NCBI GenBank assembly: GCA_004143645.1
Contig: RXPK01000086.1
Coordinates: forward strand, 2,275,786-2,339,785
DNA length: 64,000 nucleotides
Source: Protaetia brevitarsis
Lineage: Eukaryota; Arthropoda; Insecta; Coleoptera; Scarabaeidae
Direction: 5' to 3'
Both the position numbers and the translations under genes were made by a program. Below the pieces are notes generated by a model. The model was not told the origin of the DNA and searched no databases. It saw only the letters and a program-made list of their open reading frames with translations. Positions 50,099 to 60,749 of this stretch are shown here, piece by piece; position 1 is the first letter of the stretch; each line of letters starts with the position of its first letter.

Positions 50099-50344
50099 TA
50101 GCCACATCACCATCTATTACAAGCACACCTGTTGTTACGTCTGGTGCGACGAACAGTGGCCCAACGTCTCTAGCACCCGCAGCACTGCGAGAATTATATG
50201 GGAATGCGGCAGCCGGTCCTGGGCATCCTTTAGCGTCTCTAGTTTCACAACAGCGATTTCTGGAGCTGTCCAGATTCGGTCTGAGGCACTACGACTTGGC
50301 CCAGCATATGCTCACGCAACAAGGCGCTGTTACGAAGTTATTAG
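50099..50344 (+). CDS. eyg: eyegone-type PAX transcription factor, coding exon 2 (truncated PAI subdomain)
   Basis: Internal exon with acceptor TTTTCCTTACAG| and donor G|GTGAGT, phase 1 at both ends, 246 bp. It encodes a Ser/Thr/Ala-rich stretch, then a conserved block: RFLELSRFGL, followed by RHYDLAQHML and TQQGAVTKLL. The last part aligns with the end of the PAI half of PAX paired domains (in PAX6 the C-D-I-S-R ... G-C-V-S-K-I-L-G segment). The N-terminal part of a normal paired domain (the G-x-N-Q-L-G-G-V-F region) is absent, which is the known hallmark of Eyegone/Twin-of-eyegone proteins: they bind DNA mainly through the RED subdomain and a homeodomain and act in eye, salivary and thoracic patterning. 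The exon ends at the G after KLL, where the RED part should follow, but no RED or homeodomain exon is visible up to 64000. eyg versus its paralogue toe cannot be separated from this piece. Confidence 0.9.
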
Positions 50345-52479
50345 GTGAGTTCTCATTCACGGGAAAACACAAAAAAATATTCTCGAAATTCTCGGTTAAA
50401 CTATTGTGTCGTACGACGCGATAAAAAGGCCCGTTTCTATACAGATATTTCCACAACATTGATTTTCCACTAGTTTAAGGAAATCGAGTGGACAATAGTA
50501 CAGAAAGAGTACGGTTGTATTCGTAAATATCATTTGTTTGACATTGTTATATCCATATAAATATTTTTGTGCGAGCTTTTGATATAAAATCCTGAGAATC
50601 TCGACGGTAATCTGTCCATACAATTTCTAGTTGCGTGTTCCGCTGATATTTACAGAATAGATAAGTAAATTCGAGTAACAATAAACACGAATTAGTAACG
50701 CTACCGAAATTTAAACGACTCAGTGAACAAGTGTAAAATTCGGAAAAGGGCAAATAAAAGACAAATTTTTGTTGTATGTTTTTAATTTAGATATTAAAAT
50801 TTTATCAATCAAATTTAAACGACATTCGTTATGCGGCAACTTTAGGTGACATTTTTTTTTGTTACCGTTTTATGAATGCTCCAATTAACGCAAGCAGTTT
50901 CCGCAGTTAAGCGGAAGGGTACTGCCATTACCGTGAAATTATTCTGTGCAACTCAGTTCACTTGAAAAGATATAATACAACTTATGAAAATACTTAATTT
51001 TATGCGTACTTGTATAAAATGTATGTGCTCTCGATCTTTAACGGCGATATAGCTGTTTTGGTATAAACTGTAGGCAGGCAATACTAAGAAATTTTGGAGC
51101 TTGAAGGATTAGAAATTTACAAGGCAAAGTCAAGTAGAATTAGTTTTTTTTCTGTTTATAAACATAACTGTCACTTAAAGTAAATTGATACATTTTCAAT
51201 TCCACTAAACAATATCTTAAAAGGGCTTTCAGAGAAATAATTATAGATAAAAGATATTATAAGGAGGATTGTAAATTCAGAGTACTTTGAACATAGTAAG
51301 TACCAAAAAATTATTACCCGTGGTATCAATTCTCGCGCAAGGATATCTTAGGAGGCTAAGATAAAATGGTGCTCTAAATATAAGAGATAATTTCAAGAAA
51401 TATTGTTTGTGTGGAGAGAAAGGTAGACGTTTATGAAGCTTTTCAATATAACTTAGTTGTGTGTATGGTAAAAGATTAAATTGATATTTTAACTTTTCAT
51501 TAGTTTTGAATGAAATTTCTTAGGTTCCTCTTAAAACAAATCAGTTATGACTTTGAGGTTTTCGACAGTGCACACTTTTCTTCAGATAAGATGTTCGTCA
51601 GTATATAATTAATAATAAAAAGGATTAATTTATTATTAATTAATTAATAATAAAAAAGAACGTTACAAGTTCCGCTTTTTTTAAATTAATTGTTGAAACA
51701 CCTGTACCAATTGCAGCAAGCAAATAAGAAATTTGAAAAGTGGCTATTTTATTGTTAAAACACGGAAAATCCCAAGAACACATCACTCGCTAATGTCCAT
51801 GTGATTGCTTTGCCTTTTGGAACGTTTCTAAGGAAATGAATAGATTTTAGGTTTTCGAAAAATTCAAATGCATATTGAAAACTGCTTGTTCTAAAAAGTC
51901 CCGCATTGCTGTTCCCTTTTCTCAAAACAATTCTCAATGAATCGAGCTGCTTGATTATATACAATTCAAGTAGTAGTGAATGAACGTTCTTCCCGAGATT
52001 TTTGAAAAAAATATCTAAAGCCGTAGAAAAGAAAAATTAGTGCTATAAAAATGTGTAGAAATATTTTTTTATAATTTTCGTTCTGTCATAAAACATGTTA
52101 GGGTCCTAAACTTGAAGAACGCTTTCAGAACACCTTCTATTTACTCGAACTGCCTTTAGCGATCGTTTATTATGTTACAACACTATTTTTCATTCCTTCT
52201 ATTATAAGTCGCTGCTGTTTGCGTTGCAAAGTAATTTAGATTATTAAGTTTTTTATTTTCATTTTCATTTCGCTGCATTTTCAAAAATTTTCCAATCCTA
52301 TAAAAACAAAGTCTATTACAATATTATGTATACGGTATACCTACCTTAAGTTATAAAATGTTTGAATGAACTTGTTTTTGTGCATAGAAAAATATTAAGT
52401 TCACTTTAACAGGTACCTTTTTATATGAATAGGAATGGTACCTCTTAGAATCTGATACTTTATCGAGCAATAATACACC

Positions 52480-52930
52480 AAATTACAGTTACTGGTAACG
52501 AAAGTTAAACCGGCTCCACTGGGATGGTAGCCCATACCCATACAGTGTTACATAGGCGCTTTTTAACGTCCCAACACCTACGGGTATCATATTAACGCGC
52601 AGCGAATATAAGATAAATTTTAATTTTCGGCCGATATCGGCGGTTTGTAATTAAGTAGCTCCGCATATATTTATAATTGTTCGTCGAGGAGTCAAATTAG
52701 CATATCGGTCAGATATTGTGATACGTATCGCACAATCGTCGTCAGCTAACAGTTGGTCAATGTGAGCGATTGTGTTAGTATGTAATCGCCGATGAATGGG
52801 GTATTGTTATCGTGAGGGCGAAGACGGCGCCATAAATTTACACTTAATTGTTACTGAAATGCAGCCACAATTTATGCCGTTCGCTTTTGGTCACCTACAA
52901 TAGGCGCTTATGGTCCCCTGTGTGTATGTA
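52480..52930. other. GC-rich complex island in intron 2 (candidate regulatory)
   Basis: Distinctly more complex and GC-richer than neighbouring intron. It contains CGGCCGATATCGGCGG (a perfect CCGATATCGG core), GCCATAAATTTAC and CACTTAATTG (posterior Hox/homeodomain-like cores) and repeated CGATTGTG. No open frame over 60 codons and no transposon motif. Candidate enhancer, 2.1 kb after exon 2. Confidence 0.4.
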
Positions 52931-54434
52931 GGTAGTTTAGGGAACGCGTAATAAATGAAAGATAGGAGTAGATGTTAATCAATGGATTTGCCACAGATTT
53001 TAATTATAGTGGCTACCTAAAGTGGCCTTCAATTTATATTTTTGTGCTGGTATAAATCATACCTGCATTTTTGATTGGTAACATTCACAAAACTTTTAAT
53101 TACATCAGAATTTTTTTTAACATAACCACCGTGCCATTCGACCACAAAGTATTAAATCATATTTATAATTTAGACATATTTCTATATAAGAAGAAGGACA
53201 GCAATTGGGCAAGTCAATCACTCAATTTTGCAGCGATGTTTTGACTATCGCAGTAACGTTTTTCAGGCTAGTGATATTTAAAAAGGTTGGATTTAAAAAC
53301 AATTACTTAGAACACAAAATTTTACCATTCTGTTATAAAAGGACATATTTATGAAGATGAAATAGGTGATTCAATATTTTAAATTGTATTTTTAAAAAGA
53401 AACTTGTTTTGCTGAAACAGTATGGTGTTCTGATACAATTCCCAGCTATCGCTTTAAAACTGAAATGGTTTACGCAGCGTTTCCACTAAAGCTCATAACA
53501 TTTCCTTCATTAACTATACCCATGCGTCTTTTCAAAAAAAAAAAAAAAAGAAATTACTGAACCCAAAACCTAATGTTTTTGGATAATGTTTAACAATAGC
53601 ATGTGATGAAATAGCATTAAAAGGCTTTATAAACTTATTAAACTTCTGCATGCATTTCCATATATAGAGTATTTTGCATTTTATTCCGGTATCTTGGTTT
53701 GCTATAGGACGACTTTTGATAATCTATATTCCGAAGGAGTCTCTTAGTGGGGGGCCTTCCTTCCAAATATTTCTAAAAATCGTGGGTGCAAAGCACTAGA
53801 TGGGTTTGCAAGGCTCGCTGAATTCCGCAAATATTTTGCCGATGATTGAAAAACTTTTTGCAGGATTCAGAGCTTTCCATTCCTTCTATGAAGTAATTCC
53901 AATTCATCGTTCAAGGCATTTATTGATTGAACTTGCACTGTGATGAAGTATTCTATCGTGTTGATACGATAAAGTGCCTTGCGTATTTAATGAGAGTTTA
54001 CTCACTATATTCAAATTTCATTATCCAGGAATTGATAATACATATGTTTCAGAAGATAAATTGCATCGGCAAAAGTAAATGCCAATGATGTGATTCCAGA
54101 ATACATTGTGATCTTGAAAGAGTATTGGCTCTATTTTTTAAGTTTAGATTAACTTCAAAGTTGTAATAATAAATAGCATTAATAATAATAGTTTATTTAT
54201 CCAACAGCAACAGGTTACTTATTACAGAACAAATTTTATTATTATCAAAATAAAACGTATAAATGAGAGTAATCGTAAAAATTATTGCAAGTAATTCTAA
54301 AAGTAATTAAAATTGTTCAAACAATAGTTTTTTAATGCAACTGACGATTTTGGACATTGAAAATACTAGTGACTGGATATAATAATAACATGTATAACGG
54401 GGAATATGACTATTTGATCTAGGAACATAGAAAT

Positions 54435-54468
54435 TTAGTTAGTTGGTTAGTTAGTTAGTTAGTTAGTA
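54435..54468. repeat. (TTAG)n microsatellite
   Basis: About eight units of TTAG/GTTA with one interruption. Confidence 0.85.
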
Positions 54469-54474
54469 TAGCAT

Positions 54475-54750
54475 CCGCAAGATTCGTTTAATCGTTCCGT
54501 GCACTGCGACGTTCCTTTCAGGACGTTTATGACATACAGGTATCCTGAATTCCATATGATTCAATAGTGTTCTAATTTTGAACGAACGAAAGCATTATAA
54601 TATCTAATCAATGCAATATCGCTTAGCTGTTTGGCATTTTTGCCTTATATAGCCTTGGGTTTTAAAGGCATGATTATTTATTTCTAACGCATTGTTAAAT
54701 GTCAATTTAGAGTCAAAAGGAATGCCTAGGTCCATAAATAATTTACAATG
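54475..54750 (-). mobile_element. non-LTR RT C-terminal relic
   Basis: Minus-strand frames: DLGIPFDSKLTFNNALEINN, then after a shift LIRYYNAFVRSKLEHY and IIWNSGYLYVINVLK. These correspond to L-G-V-x-F-D-S-K-L-x-F and L-V-R-S-K-L-E-Y...V-W-N-P in Jockey/CR1-type RTs, just C-terminal to the palm. Decayed. Confidence 0.75.
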
Positions 54751-54839
54751 TTGTGTATTTACTTTCTTTAAGTTATAAGGAAACGCGACAGCAGTTTAAC
54801 AAATTAATTTTGGGAAACAATTTTCCCAAGCAATAAAAA

Positions 54840-54935
54840 AATCCTCTTAATTATTAGATACAGTTATTAGGGGAAAAACATTAATTTGTTAATTTTTTAG
54901 TGCAAAAAGCTTGCAATCTTTGCAACAGCAGCTTG
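54840..54935 (-). repeat. second copy of the 49.0 kb palindromic repeat family
   Basis: In reverse complement it reads TTGCAAGCTTTTTGCACT, then AACAAATTAATGTTTTTC and AATAACTGTA, matching 49000-49065 in order. The palindromic right half is diverged. Confidence 0.5.
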
Positions 54936-55559
54936 CTTCCTACCAAAATACATTTTGCCAAGAAAAAATGATTTACTTCTATTGAAGTAAATAAATTTTG
55001 TATCTTATTAGATATATTTCAATTGGATTAAGGTTAAATGCACAAATACTTATTACTAAATTAGGTCATCAAATACTTGTTTGCCTATTTTTAACTCTAC
55101 TATTTAGCACTAGGATGTATATCATGAGTCTGAAGAGAGCACCTTGCTCAAGTGCCCGAACATCAATGCCCACCCTAACTTGAATGAATGAAATGAAATG
55201 AGTCTCGGAGATTTATGTAATCTTATTGAGGGTTTTACCCATGCATCCTATAGGATTTACAATTAATTTGAGCAAATTTTGATATTGCAAAATAAATTGT
55301 TTTTTCAGTGTTTAAGATATCATGCCCCAATGTCATCGTAAATTATAATCAAAACAGGCACAACAAAAGTTAAGCAGTTTCTCATGAGACGCCGGTGAAG
55401 TTTTTACTCTTCTGATATCAGGTATTCAGATTCTATTATAATCAATTTATAAACTATTGTCTGACTCATTGCAACGTACAATAAAACATTGTGGTGCACT
55501 AGCATGGAAGACGCAAATTCTCAAAATGCTTAAGAGAAGCACACCTGAAGAAGTCAATT

Positions 55560-56165
55560 ATAATTAGTTGTGGTAGTGGAAAGATGGTGGTACAGTAGAT
55601 GGCCGGCAAAAAACCTTTTCTAACAAGAAAGCAAATAATTGGCTAATCGAGTTAAGAACATCTAAATTGGACCATGCAATAGTGGAATACCGTGTTATCA
55701 GTTAAGAGTATAATTTAAAATTGATCAATTCAAATGGAGTGTCTCATCTAAGACGTTCTGTCAATAAAAGGCTGAATCTACACTATTGTGTGAAACAAGT
55801 GTGAAATCTGGCGATAGTAGTGTAATTCGTTAGGGTTACTTTTGGCCAATGCTGCTGAATTTTTACATGTAAAAGTATAAATGAGATAATGGATCGATTT
55901 GTATAGAAAAACATTTTACAAGCATTGTGTACTTATATGCCAACGAAAACATGCTACTGTAACATTAACCGCAAACGCATTGCATTAGTGGTGAAAGAGT
56001 GGTTCCAAAAGAACAATGTCAGTACGCTCCAATTAGAAGAGAAATAAGGAACTTCTTTCAGCATTTGAGGTCCTCTGAACTGAAATACCACTCACTGAGT
56101 CAACGCCTCGACTATAGCCGTCACTAAAAATAATGGCTATTTGAGTAAATATGGATAGGTAATTC
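55560..56165 (+). mobile_element. Tc1-like transposase relic
   Basis: Frames include NGVSHLRRSVNKRLNLHYC and TVKSGDSSVI followed by GYF, which match the Tc1 blocks N-D-G-x-x-Y-V-R-R-P-x-x-x-R...T-V-K-H-G-G-G-S-V-M-V-W-G-C-F. Further on, VVKEWFQKNNVSTLQ matches the V-x-x-W-x-x-x-N-x-I-x-V-L-x-W-P segment. Heavily mutated, with the N-terminal DNA-binding part not recognisable. Confidence 0.65.
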
Positions 56166-57239
56166 AATTTTAGGTTATCTTGGTATTGTTGGAAATGGAA
56201 TAAAATGGTCTAAATAATTCTGAAGTTGAAATGAAATTAAAACAATGAAAATTAATCTGTAATAAGCAATTATTTAGTTATATTATTATAAATTATAATT
56301 ACATTTAAACTTTTATGATATGAAGATGGAATTATATAAGCATATTACCTAAAATTTTGGAAATGAATTAGTTAAAAAATTAAAATTTACTTATTTTGAA
56401 GACTATAGGCATTGTTCGAGTAAGAATTTGTATTACTATTTGATCTTTGTGTTACTATTGAAACATTTATGTCTCTTTATTTAAATACACTTTTTTTCAA
56501 ATCTTTATAGTGAATTTTTCTTTTATTTTGGTTCTGGAAAACTATAAGAATTAATAAATTGTCTAATTTATGTTCGATATTGTATATATACAAATTATTT
56601 ACATATTTTCCTACAGTTCACACAGTTCCTACAGAAAACAATTAAAATTAGAGGAAACGTTCATTACTAATTTTTTTATTCAATTAATTCCAAGAAATTT
56701 AAATAAAGGTAGAATCAAGAATTTGCTACTTATTATCAATTATTTTGGAATATTAAACAGATATAAAAATTCTCAAATACATTATGTTGGTGTTTATTCT
56801 ACTCTACTAAATCAGAAGTTAAAATTATCAAATCACTTTTCCTTATTAAAGAAGACGCCAACAACTCTAACTGCAAGAGCAAGTAGCATAAAACGTATGT
56901 TTTATAAGACATTTAGGTAATCGTTCATGCAAATAATTAAGAATCGCATAAAAATACGTTTCTCATCATTCATTTCGAAAAGTCGAATTTATACTTGACG
57001 TGTCTTGATGTGAAGCTAGTTTTTCTTAATATATTTTCTACTATAGAGTTACTTTTAATTTGATATGTATCGACCCATGATGTGAAGGTACTGAAAAAGA
57101 TTCCACTTTATCCGTTATACTCTTGTTGTTGAACGAAACATTATAATTAATATTTCTACGTTTCCAGATGATTGTAGTACGATACACATTTTAAAAGGCT
57201 ATGATTATTTGTGAATCTCCATTATTCTAGATGGATAGG

Positions 57240-57480
57240 GTATTTTCACAATGCCTGACCTAAATGCGAAGAGATCGATTCAACTATCGGTATGCATGTA
57301 AAAATATCACCCGTAATGATATACCGTGGCGGATTTTTAATCCATTTAGAAAGATCGAGCTTCTTCCGTTGTTTGTTTGGAACCAAACCATGACGCGTTT
57401 CGTTATTTCAACTCGTGCGTTTTGCTTAGCAAATGACTAGTTTAACGTCGACGCAGTAAAGTACACACGCAATTATTACC
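57240..57480. other. complex island in intron 2 (candidate regulatory)
   Basis: GC-richer block containing GGATTTTTAATCC (57331-57343, two inverted K50-homeodomain cores), TTGTTTGGAACCAAACC (inverted forkhead-like cores) and CAATTATTACCGCG. An open frame of 144 codons begins just downstream at 57515, but shows no motif and AT-driven composition; I treat it as chance. Confidence 0.35.
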
Positions 57481-58189
57481 GCGATCACACTTAAGCTGTA
57501 ATTAAGATAAGACGGTGTTCTTATCCCTGCCTTGTATATTCTCTGTTTGTTGCGTTACTTTTGTATTTTATTTTTATTTTTCCACAACGTATGCTGCACA
57601 TACACGTTATTGGCGCTGGTTAAATTTTTGCACGCGATGGTGGTGGAATATGTTTTCAAGTGCATGCAATTTTCTCTGCAGCATAAATGTGAATACCTAC
57701 ATAGTTATTTTTATAAGTTTCGCAGTTGTGCAGATAACTGGCGATGGTTATTTTCTTTCTCTACATTCTAACATTCTTGGTCAAAATTGGCGTTTGTACA
57801 TTCTGTGGCATACTTGCTACATAAGTAGGTTTCTAGATTATACTATTTATACTATATACAGTCAGTATAATATACTGAATGAAAAACTGCAATTTTTGAG
57901 TAAAAAGATTTGTGACGCTCTTACAAATCCTTTTCAGAGTATAATTTAAGTTGGAAGTAATCTCGATTAACTTTGATATTTTTTTTTTGTAAACAATATT
58001 TGATCTAAGAAGGTTTATAGAAATTATTATTGCTGCATATATCTGGATACGGTGATAAAGGAACAAGGCTTGTAATGTAATACGCGTTTCTTGATCTACA
58101 TTGCAAAAAACAATAAATACATACTCAAAAATATAAAAACGATTACTTTATATATTACTGTAGATTGGAATGTACACAAAGAGTCATGA

Positions 58190-59180
58190 CTAGATTAGAT
58201 TAGGATTGGGATGGGCTACGGACCTGTTTCACTGCGATCTTTTTAGATCCATTGTGATTTTGCCCTCTTAATAAGGCCTATCATCTTTGAGAGCGGCTGT
58301 GGGATTCTCTACGTCCATTACAAGAAACCTCGTCCTCGCCAGGCCGTTAATTAGTACAGCACATGAACTGGTATTTCTTCCTCTTCTTGGCAGAATCTGC
58401 AATTAGTATCAACTACCAGGCCTATGCTGTACATATGCCTATTTAGTCTACAATGACTAGTCAATATACCTACTGTAATTTTGGTAGTCTTCCTATCTTT
58501 ATTCACTAGACCCATAGTAAATTCAAGTCTCTGTTCCTTTAAAAACGCTTTTGCCTGTCTCTGCTCCGGTGATTTTTGCCACCATTCTCTGGGCTGATTA
58601 TACAGCCATTCACTCATGGATTTTTTAATTTGCGATTTCGTTGTGCCGAAAGAAGGGCCAGGTTGGTGAAGGTCATTCGTTGACCTTCACTAACCTCGTC
58701 TAGCCAGCTCGTCCTTCCTCTTACGCCCGAGTGGTTAGGAATCCAGGCCAATACTAATTTTCTTTGGGTGCCCATTAGGGCGCTTACGCGGTACCAAATC
58801 AGCTTAGAGTCCACACTTACGGAACTAATCGCTTTAAGTATAGACTGACACTATCAGAGAAGATAGCGACGCTTTTACCTGCACGCCACCTCAGCTTGGA
58901 ACGACGTCGTTTATTTACTGAAGCTTACAGAAAGTGTCTTTTTAATCTGTTTTGCGTATATTCCAGCTCCGACGCTGTAGTCCTCCTTAGAGCCGTCTGT
59001 ATACCAATTTGACTTTGCTCTTACTGGAGTACCCGTCTCCCAGTGCTTCATATCTGGTATTGTAACCTGATATTTTCTACCTAAGTTGAATTTTTGAACC
59101 ATGGCATCAAATGACATCTCCAAAAGGGATGCCTGCTTAAGTTTATTTACAAACGGTGTTTTCCTTCCTAACACAAATAG
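58190..59180 (-). mobile_element. LINE RNase H domain and 3' end (R1/I-type), dead
   Basis: Minus strand: NWYTDGSKEDYSVGAGIYAK (first RNase H acid in Y-T-D-G-S, about 59010), NVAIFSDSVSILKAI-like segment (second acid), KLVLAWIPNHSGVRG (W-I-P-x-H-x-G, about 58735), then GILTSHCRLNRHMYSIGL and CRFCQEEEEIPVHVL, the C-x-x-C...H tail. After it the sequence ends near 58195 in a CCTAATCTAATCTAG tail typical of 3' ends of such LINEs. Broken by several stops and 5' truncated near 59180. Confidence 0.85.
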
Positions 59181-59469
59181 AACACAAAATCTTTACAGCG
59201 TACGTCCACGGCAGAGGCCACAAAGAAGAAAGCTAAATTTTATGTGAGTAGTTGTCTACTACGGAGCTGCCTTAATGTGTTGCTGATGCGACATCAACTC
59301 AATTTAATGCATATATTATACAGTTTCCTTCATGAAACATTTTGTCACTACTTCTTTTTTTATCAATAGAAGACGCCGTCACGTTTATCTAAATTTCGAT
59401 TTACATACGTCTAAAGAACTTAGTTTCAGACAGTTATCAGTATTAAGAGTGGTGATAAAAATGTGTGTG

Positions 59470-60440
59470 AAAACTAACGGCCTATTAGTATTTTGCCAGC
59501 GATATCCAAAGTGTTTGAGCAAGCAATTACAACCCGACTGACTAACTATTTGAACACAACAACTGCTTCTCATCCAATCAACACGGATACAGGAAAGGAT
59601 GTTCAACAACTACCGGGATATCGCAAATGCTTCAGCATATATATAACGCGTTTGATTCGGGTGAATGGATTGAAATGTCGCTTCTTGACTTAACAAAAGC
59701 TTTTGATTCCGTAAACCATAAGATCTTATTGGAAAAAACTTTGGTATTATGGTGTGCGAGGAAATTCCCTTGATTTGTTAAGATCTTATCTATCTCAGAG
59801 GATGCAGCTCACAGAGTGGAATAATTCACGTTCTAGTATTGGTAGTGTAGAATATGGTGTGCGCCAGGGATCGATCCTCGGACCCTGCTTTTTCTAATAT
59901 ATATAAATGATCTTTCGCATAACGTTGGAGCTCTTGATGTTTGCTTTTATGCTGATGATACGTCGTTGTTGGTGCGTGCAGGGGATGTTCTGGATCTCCA
60001 AGAAAGATCTGAAAACGCAAAAAGGATGCGGAGGAGTGGTTCACAGCAAACCACCTAAAAATCAATGAAAGTAAAACCAAATCCAAACCCGCAGCGTTTA
60101 GTCTTCAAACGTCGACTTCCTGGGCATCACTATTCATAGCAGTTGAAGATGGTATCACCACGTGGATAAGCTATGCAATAGACTCTCAGCAGCCCTATAT
60201 GCCATTAGAAGAATCAAGCACACTGCAACTCATGCAGTCGCGAAGCACGTGTACTTCTCATACTTTCACTCCCTTCTGTCATATGGTCTATTATTCTGAG
60301 GAACATCGACGGAAGCAGAAAAGGTATTTATGCTGCAAAAAAGGGCGATTAGGACTTTATGCAACCTGGATTATAATCAAAGTTGCAGATCGCATTTCAT
60401 ACAACAAGGCATACTTACCCTACCGTCTGTATATTTTGTT
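59470..60440 (+). mobile_element. non-LTR RT (Jockey/CR1-like), dead
   Basis: The + strand begins with RPISILPAISKVFEQAITTR (preceded by a stop in place of the Tyr of N-Y-R-P-I-S). Next come SLLDLTKAFDSVNHKILLEK, GVRQGSILGPCFF, IYINDLSHNVGALDVCFYAD followed by DTSLL with intact YADD, and ALDVC. The C-terminal part is traceable to about 60440 (SCRSHFIQQGILTLPS). Several frameshifts. It is in opposite orientation to the neighbouring RNase H fragment, so the two come from different insertions. Confidence 0.9.
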
Positions 60441-60517
60441 ATGAACGATGGTCGTAGCCTTGGGTATGACGCCGGCGTGGAGAGCGATATGATATTGGTT
60501 TTGCTGTTGAGGGGCAT

Positions 60518-60749
60518 TAACAAAAATACTCCAAACTGTGGTACTGGTAATGCTGTAAACTTCTCCTAAACCCCTCACCACAAACTGCACTAAACTGGAC
60601 GTATGTTTCGATAGCAAAGCTATCATCATCAGCAGAAACACTGAACTGTTCTGAGTTCAGTGTTTCTGCTGAAAAAAAAAACATTGAACTCAGAACAGTT
60701 CAGTTTAGTGCAGTTTGTGGTGAGGGGTTTAGGAGAAGTTTACAGCATC
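60518..60749. mobile_element. 232 bp foldback insertion with 9 bp target duplication and hammerhead-like core
   Basis: Flanked by GAGGGGCAT on both sides (60509-60517 and 60750-60758), and it interrupts a Tc1 transposase frame (...FAVEGH | VHRTVGV). Inside, 60551-60597 and 60701-60747 are perfect 47 bp inverted repeats. The centre holds a 42 bp perfect-arm palindrome (60630-60671) and a poly-A run. The left half carries the ribozyme-like motif at 60598-60632; the right half lacks about 46 bp exactly there. Perfect arms suggest a young insertion. The layout fits a truncated inverted pair of Penelope-like element ends. Confidence 0.75.
60598..60632 (-). ncRNA. hammerhead-ribozyme-like motif (CTGATGA core)
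   Basis: Minus-strand order: CTGATGA (60632-60626), one extra T, a perfect 6 bp stem GATAGC-TTT-GCTATC (60624-60610), GAAAC (60609-60605), ATAC, GTC (60600-60598). CUGAUGA and GAAA are the two invariant hammerhead boxes, stem II is perfect, and GUC is a classic cleavage triplet. Stem III would be very short (A-C...G-U with a four-base loop), as in Penelope-like elements. Three bases (CTG/CAG) can start stem I. The extra base before stem II is the main objection. Confidence 0.5.

Noticed and set aside
53020..53045. Possible RED-subdomain exon (AAAGTGGCC) in intron 2
   Set aside because: No adjacent G-S-K-P or F-A-W-E-I coding sequence, and no splice sites in phase.
54435..54468. (TTAG)n as an interstitial telomeric repeat
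   Set aside because: The insect telomere repeat is TTAGG; this is a 4-base microsatellite.
57515..57949. 144-codon frame as a membrane protein
   Set aside because: Composition follows local AT richness (Phe/Ile/Tyr-rich), overlapping frames are equally open, and no family is recognisable.
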